This document shows, one piece after another, positions 24,772 to 33,270 of a stretch of 64,000 bases of DNA. Positions within the stretch are counted from its first letter, which is position 1. The number at the start of each line of letters is the position of its first letter. Both the position numbers and the translations under genes were made by a program. This stretch comes from Candidatus Planktophila sulfonica (GTDB taxonomy: Bacteria; Actinomycetota; Actinomycetes; Nanopelagicales; Nanopelagicaceae): contig NZ_CP016773.1 of assembly GCF_002288065.1 (NCBI RefSeq), positions 620,001 through 684,000 on the forward strand. The letters are read 5' to 3'. Below the pieces are notes generated by a model. The model did no database searches. It was given only the letters and a program-made list of their open reading frames with translations, and was not told the DNA's origin.

Positions 24772-25185
24772 TTAAATCCCGCGAAGGCGACGAGCAAGAA
24801 TGCTCTGATCGCCCTTTGCTTCAAGGTCAGCGATTATCACTGCGATTGATTCGCGAACGATACGGCCGCGATCTACTGCAAGCCCTAGATCTCCGCGAAG
24901 CATGAGGCGCGCTTGATCGAGATCGAAGAGTTCATCTGTAGATAGATAGACAGTGATCTTCTCTTCATGAAGTTCGCGACCAGAAGGTGACTTCTCGGCG
25001 GCTGTAACGCGACGACGAGAAATGGTGCGAACACCCTTCTTTGTCTTCGGTGCAGCGCTCTGTGTTACCGGTGTAACTGGAGCTGAAGTTTGGATTGGTT
25101 CCGCAACTTGGCGAACTGCGCTCAGTGCTGGTGTGTTTGCACGGAAGAGTTCATCCGCACCTGGCAAGCTAGCTCTACGTGTCAT
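24772..25185 (-). CDS. ribbon-helix-helix-like partner of ParA
   Basis: A 137-residue protein. Residues 1-70 look disordered and basic (KTKKGVRTISRRRV); the C-terminal half begins with a beta strand (KITVYLS) and two helices (DELFDLDQARLMLRG; GRIVRESIAVIIADLE), the layout of a ribbon-helix-helix DNA-binding fold. Its start overlaps the ParA stop as ATGA, so the pair is one operon. Plasmid ParA proteins often pair with RHH centromere-binding proteins; by analogy this could be the DNA-binding partner of an orphan chromosomal ParA. The fold call is by eye only. Confidence 0.65.
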   Translation of the reverse strand: MTRRASLPGADELFRANTPALSAVRQVAEPIQTSAPVTPVTQSAAPKTKKGVRTISRRRVTAAEKSPSGRELHEEKITVYLSTDELFDLDQARLMLRGDLGLAVDRGRIVRESIAVIIADLEAKGDQSILARRLRGI

Positions 25186-26066
25186 CGGGCGCCTCCTCGG
25201 GCAATTAGTTCACGGGCAAGACGGCGGTATGACTGCGCACCACCTGAAGAAGATGCATAAGCAGTAATCGGTTCGCCTGCAACGGTTGTCTCAGCGAAAC
25301 GAATTGTCTTTGCAATGATTGTTTCAAATACATCTTCAGGATATTTCTCAAGGATTGCCGTAAGAACCTCGCGGTTATGTAGAGTCTTACGGTCGTACAT
25401 AGTTGCGAGGATTCCAATTAACTTAAGTTCAGGGTTAAGGAAGCTACGAACCTTGTCGATATTTCCCTTAAGTTCGATAAAGCCGTGCAGGGCGAAGTAT
25501 TCGCATTGCAATGGAACGATAACTTCATCAGAAGCCACGAGTGCGTTGATTGTGAGTTGACCCATTGTTGGTTGGCAGTCAATCAAAATCACGTCGTACT
25601 CTGAGCGAAGGCGACCGAGTGCGCGCTTTAGATATTGCTGGCCACCGATTTCAGCGCCGAGAGTTGTTTCAGCTGTTCCCAAATCGCGGTTAGCTGGAAG
25701 AAAATCAAGACCGGCAACTGATGACTTCAGAACAATCTCATCGATATTTGCATCCGGTGTCATGAGTGCGTAATAAACAGTGTTCTCAAGTGGAAGTGCG
25801 TGTGCATTTACACCGAGACCAAGAGAGAGACCGCCTTGCGGGTCGAAGTCCACGAGAAGAACGCGACGTCCTAGTTCTGCGAGCGCTGCACCTAGGTTAA
25901 TAGTTGACGTTGTCTTACCGACTCCACCCTTTTGGTTGAAGATCGAAATGACCTTTGCATCGCCATGTTCTGCAATAGGAGCAGGGATTGGAAAATTATG
26001 GGGTTCGCGCCCGAGGAGAGTGGCGGTAGTGGCCACATCATCATCAAATGTCGATTTAGCGTTCAA
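25182..26066 (-). CDS. ParA/MinD-family ATPase next to scpAB
   Basis: A 294-residue deviant Walker ATPase: Walker A KGGVGKTT at residues 46-53 with the signature lysine, DFDPQGGLSLGLG, and IDCQPTMGQLT as switch II. Its partner is not ParB but a small RHH-like protein, and it lies divergent from scpA as in Mycobacterium (Rv1708), so it is distinct from the origin-proximal ParAB. The likely role is chromosome or cargo positioning; this is unproven. The start is TTG at 26066 with AGAGG eight bases upstream; the sequence in front carries palindromes around its -10. Confidence 0.88.
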   Translation of the reverse strand: MNAKSTFDDDVATTATLLGREPHNFPIPAPIAEHGDAKVISIFNQKGGVGKTTSTINLGAALAELGRRVLLVDFDPQGGLSLGLGVNAHALPLENTVYYALMTPDANIDEIVLKSSVAGLDFLPANRDLGTAETTLGAEIGGQQYLKRALGRLRSEYDVILIDCQPTMGQLTINALVASDEVIVPLQCEYFALHGFIELKGNIDKVRSFLNPELKLIGILATMYDRKTLHNREVLTAILEKYPEDVFETIIAKTIRFAETTVAGEPITAYASSSGGAQSYRRLARELIARGGAR

Positions 26067-26087
26067 GCGAGAAACCTCTTTTCAGTT

Positions 26088-26123
26088 GTCGCGACTCTAC
26101 GCGTAAAGCGCGACGAACTGCAA
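26088..26123 (-). promoter_or_regulatory. parA promoter with nested palindromes
   Basis: On the minus strand TTGCAG (26123-26118), 18 bp, then TAGAGT (26099-26094) form a promoter for the ParA-RHH operon. The -10 lies inside an inverted repeat GTCGCG (26088-26093)/CGCGAC (26109-26114); a perfect palindrome TACGCGTA (26098-26105) is almost concentric with it. This looks like an operator, perhaps for autorepression by the ParA-RHH pair, and could also affect scpA on the other side. Confidence 0.5.
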
Positions 26124-26134
26124 GTAAGACAAGT

Positions 26135-27094
26135 ATGGTTCGCCTCGTGGAAAGTCTCGTGACTCCTGAGGAAATTACCTCAGAGCAAGCTGAATCAATC
26201 GCTCCTGAGAGCGGTTTTAGCGTCCACCTCGATAACTTTGATGGCCCCTTTGACCTCCTGCTTCAGCTGATCTCACGCCACAAGCTTGATATCACCGAAA
26301 TCTCGCTCAGCATCGTCACCGATGAATTCATCGCCTTTATCCGCGCCCTCGAGGCTAGCGGTGAGGGTTGGCGCCTTGATCAAGCTACTGAGTTCTTAGT
26401 TATCGCCGCCACCCTTCTAGACCTCAAGGCAGCCCGACTCTTGCCTAGCGGCGAGATCGAGGATGAAGAAGACCTCGCTCTACTCGAGGCCCGAGACATC
26501 CTCTTCGCTCGTCTGCTCCAATATCGAGCTTTCAAGGAAGTTGCCGCTTCATTCCAGGATGCGATCGCCAACGCCGATAAGTCATTCCCTCGCGTGGTGG
26601 CCCTGGATCCAGCCCTAGCCTCACTTTTGCCTGAAGTCCTCATCGGGGTCGGTGCCCAGCGCTTTGCCGCTATCGCCGAGCGTGTTTTGACCCCAAAGTC
26701 CCCGCCTGTGGTGGCAGTTGAGCACCTCCATAGCGCCCTTGTGAGCGTGACTGAAGAGTCAAAGCTGGTCGTCGAAGCCCTGCGAAAGGGTCGAACCGTC
26801 TCCTTCAGAAACCTTGTCCAGGGCGCCGATTCCACCCTCGTGGTTGTCGCTCGATTCCTTGCTCTGCTAGATCTTTATCGACAGGGTGCGCTCCGTTTTG
26901 AGCAGGTTATCGCCCTTGGAGAGCTCCAGATCAGTTGGGTGGGCTCCGATGAAGGCGACATTCTGGTCACTGATGAGTTTGACGTACCCGTTGTGCTTGA
27001 TGAGACCGTTGTAGAAGAGCTCGAGACTGCCTCGCAGGCGGTATCTGAACAGATTTCTGATGAATATGAGACAGAAGAGGATGAAAATGTCTAA
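26135..27094 (+). CDS. scpA: segregation and condensation protein A (kleisin)
   Basis: Kleisin subunit of the SMC-ScpAB condensin, which compacts and separates chromosomes. The 319 residues show the typical N-terminal FSVHLDNFDGPFDLLLQLISRHKLDITEISLS block that contacts the SMC neck, and a C-terminal winged helix. The start is ATG at 26135; other in-frame starts are possible a few codons in. It overlaps scpB by eight bases. Codons are visibly richer in GCC/CTC than in neighbouring genes. Confidence 0.95.
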   Translation: MVRLVESLVTPEEITSEQAESIAPESGFSVHLDNFDGPFDLLLQLISRHKLDITEISLSIVTDEFIAFIRALEASGEGWRLDQATEFLVIAATLLDLKAARLLPSGEIEDEEDLALLEARDILFARLLQYRAFKEVAASFQDAIANADKSFPRVVALDPALASLLPEVLIGVGAQRFAAIAERVLTPKSPPVVAVEHLHSALVSVTEESKLVVEALRKGRTVSFRNLVQGADSTLVVVARFLALLDLYRQGALRFEQVIALGELQISWVGSDEGDILVTDEFDVPVVLDETVVEELETASQAVSEQISDEYETEEDENV

Positions 27095-27704
27095 TCCAGA
27101 GGTAGAGACTCCTGAGGTTGAGGTCGCTAAAGATACCCAGCTTTCCCATGTATTTGATCCAGCTGCGCTAGCTCGCTCAATTGAAGCGATTCTGATGGTC
27201 GTTGACGAACCGGTCACCGAGCTCGCCCTGGCATCTGTTCTTCAGGTGACCGTCGATCAGGTCGTGGATTCCCTTGAAGCCCTCGTTCCAACCTACGAAG
27301 ACCGAGGATTCACGCTCAAGGCGATCAATGGGGGATGGCGCTTCTATAGCCACCCAGATTGCAGCGCAGTGGTCGAGAAATTTGTCCTTGATGGCCAGCA
27401 GAATCGCCTCACGCAGGCAGCTCTCGAAACCCTGGCGGTGATTGCATACCGTCAGCCAGTTTCTCGCGCCCGCGTCTCAGCCATCCGTGGAGTGAACGTT
27501 GAGGCCGTTATGAAGACTCTCATTACTCGCGGCCTCGTCGAGGAATATGGGGTCGAGAACGAGACTGGAGCGATCTTGTACAAGACGACCAGCTACTTTC
27601 TCGAGCGCCTTGGACTCAACGCCTTGACCGACCTTCCTCCTCTGGCGCCACATCTGCCAGATCTCGATGGTCTCGATGAGATCCTCGATTCGCTAACTGA
27701 CTAA
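27087..27704 (+). CDS. scpB: segregation and condensation protein B
   Basis: Dimeric winged-helix subunit of SMC-ScpAB. The start chosen is ATG at 27087 (MSNPEVETPEVE), which overlaps the scpA stop as ATGTCTAA and has GAGGAT just upstream; an ORF nine codons longer exists but has no ribosome binding site. The resulting 205 residues contain two winged-helix domains (ARSIEAILMVVDEPVTELALASVL; LTQAALETLAVIAYRQPVSRA), the hallmark of the family. Confidence 0.95.
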   Translation: MSNPEVETPEVEVAKDTQLSHVFDPAALARSIEAILMVVDEPVTELALASVLQVTVDQVVDSLEALVPTYEDRGFTLKAINGGWRFYSHPDCSAVVEKFVLDGQQNRLTQAALETLAVIAYRQPVSRARVSAIRGVNVEAVMKTLITRGLVEEYGVENETGAILYKTTSYFLERLGLNALTDLPPLAPHLPDLDGLDEILDSLTD

Positions 27705-27730
27705 GTAACGCCCTACACTTCTCGCCTAAG

Positions 27731-27755
27731 CCTCCCGCGCCTTTTGCCGGGGGAG
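27731..27755 (+). other. hairpin covering a GGGGGAG motif before rluB
   Basis: CTCCC (27732-27736) can pair with GGGAG (27751-27755). The GGGGGAG is the nearest SD-like sequence to rluB but lies 13 bases before its first ATG. Confidence 0.3.
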
Positions 27756-27768
27756 TTGACTGTCGAGA

Positions 27769-28500
27769 ATGGATAGCCACATGGCCGAAATGCGCCTTAA
27801 TAAGATCATCGCCGATGCCGGAATTACTTCGCGTCGAGGCGCTGATGAGCTCATCATGGACGGTCGAGTCACCGTCGATGGACATCAAGTTCGCGAGCTC
27901 GGAGCCAAATTTGACCCTGAAAAGGTTAAAGTCGAGGTTGATGGCGAGACAATTACTCGCTCTTTGTCTAAGACTTATTTGGTACTACATAAACCTAGAG
28001 GCGTTCTGTCTACGATGTTCGACCCCGAAGGACGCCCTTCACTAGCTGACTTCATCGACCTCCGTACCGAGCGCCTATTTCACGTTGGCCGCCTCGATAA
28101 GGATTCAGAGGGCCTCATTTTGCTGACAAATGATGGGGATCTGACCTTCCGTGCCACCCACCCATCTTTTGGCCTAGAGAAGACCTACATCATTGAATTC
28201 GATGGAAAGCTTCCAACGGGGGTCGATAAGGTCCTTTTGAAGGGTATTGAACTAGAAGATGGAATGGGTCGAGTTTTGAGCTTTAAGCACTTATCTCCTC
28301 AGTGGATTGAGGTCACGATCCATGAAGGCCGATATCACATCATCCGTCGCCTTATGGAAGCTGTGGGTGTCGATGTCCTCAGACTGATCCGCACCAAATT
28401 CGGACCCATCTCATTGGGAGAAACCCTTGAAGGAAGATGGCGAGATCTCAATAGTAATGAATTGATTAGCCTCCAAAACGCTTTAGATATAAAACTTTAA
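27769..28500 (+). CDS. rluB: 23S rRNA pseudouridine synthase, RsuA/RluB family
   Basis: Isomerises uridine to pseudouridine in rRNA. The 243 residues contain an N-terminal S4 domain (MRLNKIIADAGITSRRGADELI) and the catalytic domain with the active aspartate in HVGRLDKDSEGLILLTNDGDL. The position after scpAB matches Rv1711. The start could be any of three in-frame ATGs (27769, 27781, 27790); the last gives the most family-like N-terminus. RluB versus RsuA specificity rests on synteny. Confidence 0.9.
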   Translation: MDSHMAEMRLNKIIADAGITSRRGADELIMDGRVTVDGHQVRELGAKFDPEKVKVEVDGETITRSLSKTYLVLHKPRGVLSTMFDPEGRPSLADFIDLRTERLFHVGRLDKDSEGLILLTNDGDLTFRATHPSFGLEKTYIIEFDGKLPTGVDKVLLKGIELEDGMGRVLSFKHLSPQWIEVTIHEGRYHIIRRLMEAVGVDVLRLIRTKFGPISLGETLEGRWRDLNSNELISLQNALDIKL

Positions 28501-28539
28501 ATCGTTTCAGCATACACAAATAGATTTGTCTACAAATAG

Positions 28540-28731
28540 ATACACGAGGTTTGGAAATTTGATAATAGATATATATCGATAATTGCACGCTCAATAGATA
28601 CCCAAAAAAATGGCTTTATCGATATTGGTTCAGGTTGGAATGTTAGTAAGATTATGGGTCGAGAATATTACGATCCTATTGATGTGAAGAAAGATTGAAA
28701 GAGATTTATCGGCAAAACGTTAAATATATAG
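28540..28731 (+). pseudogene. possible remnant of an AT-rich coding sequence
   Basis: The 266-base gap 28501-28766 is clearly more AT-rich than its surroundings. One frame is open for 52 codons (28540-28698) without a credible start, with protein-like text such as NGFIDIGSGWNVSKIMGREYY, then a TGA at 28696 and ten more codons to TAG at 28731. I do not recognise the family. It could be the decayed end of a transferred gene or chance; the non-random codon pattern favours a remnant. Confidence 0.3.
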
Positions 28732-28754
28732 AACCAAGATATTAAGTAGAAGGG

Positions 28755-28767
28755 TACGATTGCGGAA
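28755..28767 (+). promoter_or_regulatory. predicted leaderless promoter of aroH
   Basis: TACGAT at 28755-28760, six bases, then the ATG at 28767; no SD. Confidence 0.5.
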
Positions 28768-29129
28768 TGTCAGTGCGCGCAATTCGTGGGGCAACCCAAG
28801 TCGAGGCCAATACCGCCGAGGCGATTACAGCTGCAACGCAGGAGTTGATCCTAGAGATTCTCAAGGTCAACTCGCTTACCCCTGACGATGTCATCTCCGT
28901 CCTCTTCACATCTAGTCCTGATTTAGATGCCGCATTCCCGGCAGCTGCGGCACGCTCAGTTGGCTTCGAGAACACTCCTCTGATCTGTTCTGTTGAAATC
29001 GATGTTGCTGGAGCTCTCCCGCGTACTGTTCGAGTGATGGCGCATGTCGAAAGTGACCTTTCGAAGGACGATATTGCCCATATCTACCTCCACGGAGCTA
29101 AGGCGCTTCGACGAGATATCGCCCAGTAA
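28767..29129 (+). CDS. aroH: chorismate mutase, AroH class
   Basis: Converts chorismate to prephenate, the entry to phenylalanine and tyrosine. The 120-residue length and the blocks VRAIRGATQVEANT, LICSVEIDVAGALPRTVRVMAHV and HIYLHGAKALRRD match the trimeric Bacillus-type enzyme, including active-site arginines. It is followed 14 bases later by tyrA, which uses its product. Start fixed by both the family N-terminus and the -10 spacing. Confidence 0.94.
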   Translation: MSVRAIRGATQVEANTAEAITAATQELILEILKVNSLTPDDVISVLFTSSPDLDAAFPAAAARSVGFENTPLICSVEIDVAGALPRTVRVMAHVESDLSKDDIAHIYLHGAKALRRDIAQ

Positions 29130-29143
29130 TCTCGAGGCCCACA

Positions 29144-30196
29144 ATGACTCTTTCTCACGTACGAATCGTCGGCTCAGGGCTGATAGGAACTTCTATCGGA
29201 CTCGGTTTAGCGCTCAAGGGCGTGGGCGTCACCATGAGAGATTCCGATTCCAGGGCTCAAGGCTTAGCCGAAGACCTCATAAAGAGTCCGTCAGATCTTC
29301 CGGTTGACTTGGTTATCCTCGCAACGCCAATCGGAGCGCTGAAATCGGTGATTGAGGGCGAGTTTGAGGCCAATCCAAAGGCAGCATTTATAGATATAGG
29401 GTCAGTTAAGTTTAAAGTTAAGGTTGAGGTATCGACATCATCGCTTCCTTCGAGCCGTTTTCTTCCTACTCATCCGATGGCCGGGCGTGAAGTAGGCGGC
29501 GCTGAATCTGCGCGCGCTGATCTATTCCAGGGGCGACCTTGGATTGTCGACGCCCAAGGCGTCGATAGCGATGTTCTTGAAAAGGCGTCAGAGCTGATTG
29601 AACTTCTGGGCGGTCACAAGATTGATCTCGATTCATCTGAGCACGACAAGGCGGTCGCACTCGTTTCTCACCTGCCTCAACTTGTCTCATCACTTCTTGC
29701 CAAGCAGCTGACCGGGGGAGAAGAGCGCTGGCTCGACCTGGCAGGTGCTGGCCTTCGAGATACCACCCGAATCGCGGGATCCGATGCCAAGCTCTGGCGC
29801 GAGATCGTGACGGCAAATAGCCAAGCGCTCACTCCATTACTTAAGGCGCTACAGCGCGATTTAAACAAACTCATCGACTCACTTGAGGATGAGAATTCAG
29901 TTGCAGATTTAATCAACGAAGGCCAGAAAGGTCGCACCCGAATTCCAGGTAAGCACGGTGGAAAAGCTCGCGAATACACCTTCCTTCCAATCGTTATTGA
30001 AGATAAGCCAGGTCAATTAGCTGCGCTCTTCGAAGAATGCGCGCAAGCATCAGTCAACGTTGAAGATCTGACGATCGAACATAGCCCGGGTCAGTTCACT
30101 GGATTAATCACGTTGGCACTCTCTGAGAGCGATGCGATAAAACTTTCTGACCATCTAAAGAGCAATGGTTGGAGCGTTCACGCACCAAAGAAGTAA
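29144..30196 (+). CDS. tyrA: prephenate dehydrogenase
   Basis: Oxidises prephenate to 4-hydroxyphenylpyruvate on the way to tyrosine. The 350 residues include the NAD site VRIVGSGLIGTSIGLGL, the conserved PTHPMAGREVGG active-site block and a C-terminal ACT domain (from FLPIVIEDKPGQLAALFEE, about residue 285) that usually gives feedback inhibition by tyrosine. Together with aroH it forms a two-gene tyrosine branch. Confidence 0.94.
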   Translation: MTLSHVRIVGSGLIGTSIGLGLALKGVGVTMRDSDSRAQGLAEDLIKSPSDLPVDLVILATPIGALKSVIEGEFEANPKAAFIDIGSVKFKVKVEVSTSSLPSSRFLPTHPMAGREVGGAESARADLFQGRPWIVDAQGVDSDVLEKASELIELLGGHKIDLDSSEHDKAVALVSHLPQLVSSLLAKQLTGGEERWLDLAGAGLRDTTRIAGSDAKLWREIVTANSQALTPLLKALQRDLNKLIDSLEDENSVADLINEGQKGRTRIPGKHGGKAREYTFLPIVIEDKPGQLAALFEECAQASVNVEDLTIEHSPGQFTGLITLALSESDAIKLSDHLKSNGWSVHAPKK

Positions 30197-30243
30197 ATGC
30201 TTCGAAGCAATTGCCAATAGAATTAACTAACTAAAGATGGGCT

Positions 30244-32220
30244 GTGAAAATGATTGTTGTAGCGCTAGATGGACCAAGCGGCTCAGGCAAATCAAGCACA
30301 TCTAAATCAATCGCAATTCGCGCTGGTTGGAATTATTTGGATACCGGTGCGCTCTACCGAGCGATGACATTTCTTGCTTTATCGATAAAGAGTGAAGATC
30401 CAAAAGAAATTATCTCAGCCGTAATCGATTCACCTATTTCCTTCAACTCTGATCCGCGCGATCCTAAAGTTTTCCTTGATGGACGCGATATCTCAAAAGA
30501 GATTCGATCACATGAAGTGACCGAGAAAGTTTCTGTCATTAGCGCCCTGCCTGAAGTTCGCGCGGAACTCCTGACTCTTCAACGCTCGATCATTAACAAG
30601 GCTGATCGTGGCATCGTTGTTGAGGGCCGCGATATCGGAACAGTTGTTTGTCCTGATGCTGCGCTCAAAATTTATCTCACTGCAGATATTGCTGCTCGTG
30701 CTAACCGTCGCGATGCTGAACTCGCAGAAGATTCACGCGGCGCAGAAGCGGTTGCACAATCACTTGCAGCGCGCGATGAAATCGATTCAACTCGCACTGT
30801 ATCTCCGCTAGCGATGGCTACGGATGCTGTTCATATCGATTCAACTGAACTTAATCTTGAAGAGACCGTTGATCGCATCTGGGAGCTACTTTCACAACGT
30901 TCTTTGCTCGGTCTTCCGATCGTTGCAATCCTTGGCCGACCTAACGTTGGTAAATCAACTTTGATTAACCGATTTATAGGTCGACGTGAAGCGATTGTTG
31001 AAGATACTCCTGGTGTTACTCGCGATCGAGTTCAATATGAATGCGAATGGGCTGGTCGTCGATTCATCATTATGGATACAGGCGGCTGGGAATCAAAGCC
31101 TGACGGAATTTCTGTTCAAGTAAGTGCAAGTGCCGAGCTCGCAATGGATGAAGCTGATGTTCTCTGTTTCGTTGTTGATGCGCAGGTTGGCGCACTTGAT
31201 GAAGATGACATCTTGGTTCAAGAACTTCGCAAAGCGAAGAAGCCAACAATTCTTGTCGCAAATAAGGTTGACGGAGATAACGATGAATCTGATGCTCACG
31301 CACTCTGGAATATCGGATTGGGCGAACCGCACTTTGTTTCAGCTCTGCATGGTCGCGGTAGCGGAGATTTGCTCGACACAATCGTTAAAGAACTTCCTGA
31401 AGTAGGAGCTGCTCAAGTACAAGATGGTTATCGCCGTATTGCCTTGATCGGTCGCCCTAACGTCGGTAAATCAAGTTTGTTCAACGCACTTGCTGGTGAA
31501 AGTCGCTCTATTGTTGATGATGTTGCAGGAACAACTCGCGACCCAATCGATGAATTGATTGAATTCGGTGGAAGCATCTGGAGATTCGTAGACACAGCAG
31601 GTTTAAAGAAGCGCGCGAATCAAGCAAGTGGAACTGATTACTACGCAACGCTTCGCACGCAAACCGCTCTCGAACGTTGTGAGTGTGCAGTGATTGTTCT
31701 CGATGCCTCGGTGCCGATTTCTGAACAAGACCTTCGCATCATCACGATGGTCGAAGAGGCTGGAAAAGCGATGGTCATCGTGATGAATAAATGGGACCTC
31801 GTTGATGAAGATCGCCGCACCCAGTTAGATAAAGAGATTGAACGCCACCTTGACCAGGTTGAGTGGGCACAGATTGTTAACGTTGCAGCTAAGACCGGTT
31901 GGCACCGTGATCGTCTAGCTCCTGCACTTCGTACCGCAATCGATTCATGGGAACGTCGCGTTCCGACATCAAAGCTCAATTCATTCTTGGGTGCCCTCAT
32001 CGGCGCTACACCGCCACCAGTTCGTGGAGGAAAGCAGCCTCGCGTCTACTATGCGACCCAAGCAGGAATCGCGCCACCGAAGTTTGTGGTCTTCTCATCC
32101 GGCTGGATTGAAGCTTCTTATCGTAGATTTATCGAACGTCGCCTCCGCGAGGAGTTCAAATTCCCAGGAACTCCTGTTCAGGTGGCTATCCGAGTGAAGG
32201 AACGAGATAAGGAGCAGTAA
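30244..32220 (+). CDS. cmk-der: cytidylate kinase fused to ribosome-assembly GTPase Der
   Basis: One 658-residue chain. Residues 1-215 are CMP/dCMP kinase (VVALDGPSGSGKSSTSKS P-loop, LDTGALYRAM, EGRDIGTVV). Residues ~225-658 are Der/EngA, with two G domains (GRPNVGKSTLIN near 230 and GRPNVGKSSLFN near 402, each with DTPG/DTAG-type switch II and NKVD/NKWD) and the C-terminal KH-like domain. Fused cmk-der genes are known in some Actinobacteria; in Mycobacterium they are adjacent. No internal stop or frameshift is present. GTG 30244 or ATG 30250 may be the start. Confidence 0.95.
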   Translation: MKMIVVALDGPSGSGKSSTSKSIAIRAGWNYLDTGALYRAMTFLALSIKSEDPKEIISAVIDSPISFNSDPRDPKVFLDGRDISKEIRSHEVTEKVSVISALPEVRAELLTLQRSIINKADRGIVVEGRDIGTVVCPDAALKIYLTADIAARANRRDAELAEDSRGAEAVAQSLAARDEIDSTRTVSPLAMATDAVHIDSTELNLEETVDRIWELLSQRSLLGLPIVAILGRPNVGKSTLINRFIGRREAIVEDTPGVTRDRVQYECEWAGRRFIIMDTGGWESKPDGISVQVSASAELAMDEADVLCFVVDAQVGALDEDDILVQELRKAKKPTILVANKVDGDNDESDAHALWNIGLGEPHFVSALHGRGSGDLLDTIVKELPEVGAAQVQDGYRRIALIGRPNVGKSSLFNALAGESRSIVDDVAGTTRDPIDELIEFGGSIWRFVDTAGLKKRANQASGTDYYATLRTQTALERCECAVIVLDASVPISEQDLRIITMVEEAGKAMVIVMNKWDLVDEDRRTQLDKEIERHLDQVEWAQIVNVAAKTGWHRDRLAPALRTAIDSWERRVPTSKLNSFLGALIGATPPPVRGGKQPRVYYATQAGIAPPKFVVFSSGWIEASYRRFIERRLREEFKFPGTPVQVAIRVKERDKEQ

Positions 32221-32787
32221 GTGCTGACTATTCCCAACGCGCTTACCTTCCTACGATTCCTCGGAATCCCGATCTTTATCTATCTTGCCCTCGGCAAAGA
32301 AGCTGACGGTTGGGCAATTCTCGTTCTCGCCATCGGGGGAGCTACCGATTACTTCGATGGAAAACTAGCTCGCGCCCTTAATCAAGAATCTAAATTTGGC
32401 GAAATCGCCGATCCCACCATTGATCGCTTGTACATCGCAGCGACATTGGTTGTTCTTTATATGCGCGAGGCGATTCCGTTGTGGCTCATTGCGATTCTGG
32501 TTGCTCGCGATCTCTTCATGGCAGGGGTTGCACTTCTACTTCAACTCAAGGGTTACCAACCTCTTAAGGTCACGTATCTCGGCAAGGCTGCGACATTTAA
32601 TCTTCTCTACGCCTTTCCGTTCTTGCTACTTGCACTGAGCCATACCTGGTACGGAACTGCTGCATTTATCTTCGGGTGGGCTTTTGCTATCTGGGGCGTG
32701 ACTCTCTACGTAGGTACGGCCGTGGGATATTTCCGAACCGCGATAAAGACCATTACAGTTCGACCACACATCATCGAGGGCCAGTAG
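32221..32787 (+). CDS. CDP-alcohol phosphatidyltransferase
   Basis: Integral membrane enzyme of phospholipid synthesis, 188 residues with about five or six hydrophobic segments. The family motif D-x2-D-G-x2-A-R-x8-G-x3-D-x3-D is complete (from DYFDGKLARALNQESKFG). PgsA-like enzymes make phosphatidylglycerol phosphate, others cardiolipin or phosphatidylinositol; the acceptor is not decided by the motif. The GTG start abuts the stop of cmk-der. Confidence 0.9.
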   Translation: MLTIPNALTFLRFLGIPIFIYLALGKEADGWAILVLAIGGATDYFDGKLARALNQESKFGEIADPTIDRLYIAATLVVLYMREAIPLWLIAILVARDLFMAGVALLLQLKGYQPLKVTYLGKAATFNLLYAFPFLLLALSHTWYGTAAFIFGWAFAIWGVTLYVGTAVGYFRTAIKTITVRPHIIEGQ

Positions 32788-32796
32788 GAGCGCGCA

Positions 32797-33177
32797 ATGT
32801 CAAACATTCCGTCAGATCTTCAGTACACAAAAGAGCATGAATGGGTTGCACCGACATCGACTGCACTTCGTATCCGTATGGGAATTACTGATTACGCACA
32901 GGGCGCGCTAGGTGACATCGTTTATGTGCAGATGCCTAAGGTCGGCGAGCCAGTTGTCGCAGATAAAGTTTGTGGAGAAGTTGAATCTACCAAGAGCGTC
33001 TCTGAAATCTTCGCACCAGTTACCGGAAAAGTCGTTGCAATTAACGAAGAGCTGACAAATGCACCAGAACTTATCAACTCAGATCCTTACGGGGCCGGCT
33101 GGTTGGTCGAGATCGAGGTTCCAACTGAGCCATCTGGCTTGCTCTCTGCCGCAGAATACGGAGCAATTACCGCGTAA
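32797..33177 (+). CDS. gcvH: glycine cleavage system H protein
   Basis: Lipoyl carrier protein that shuttles the aminomethyl group between the P, T and L proteins. 126 residues; the lipoylated lysine is Lys66 in GEVESTKSVSEIF. AGGAG stands seven bases before the ATG. It begins the gcvH-garA-merR-nuclease-merR-gcvP block conserved in mycobacteria (Rv1826-Rv1832). gcvT is not in the window. Confidence 0.96.
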   Translation: MSNIPSDLQYTKEHEWVAPTSTALRIRMGITDYAQGALGDIVYVQMPKVGEPVVADKVCGEVESTKSVSEIFAPVTGKVVAINEELTNAPELINSDPYGAGWLVEIEVPTEPSGLLSAAEYGAITA

Positions 33178-33185
33178 ATCCGGGC

Positions 33186-33220
33186 TTGATTTAATTTTCT
33201 TAACTCTCTAGTGTCACCCT
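33186..33220 (+). promoter_or_regulatory. promoter of garA
   Basis: TTGATT (33186-33191), 17 bp, TAGTGT (33209-33214). The start near 33221 gives a 50-base leader with a GGGGGAG ribosome binding site, in contrast to the leaderless genes nearby. Confidence 0.65.
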
Positions 33221-33270
33221 TAAGTTGACGTCCAAAGTCGAGGCGTTCTTTTGGGTAAAGGGGGAGTTCA

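Noticed and set aside
26380-26835. A 151-codon open frame antisense to scpA
   Set aside because: Arises from the GC-rich third positions of scpA; no start signal and low-complexity text.
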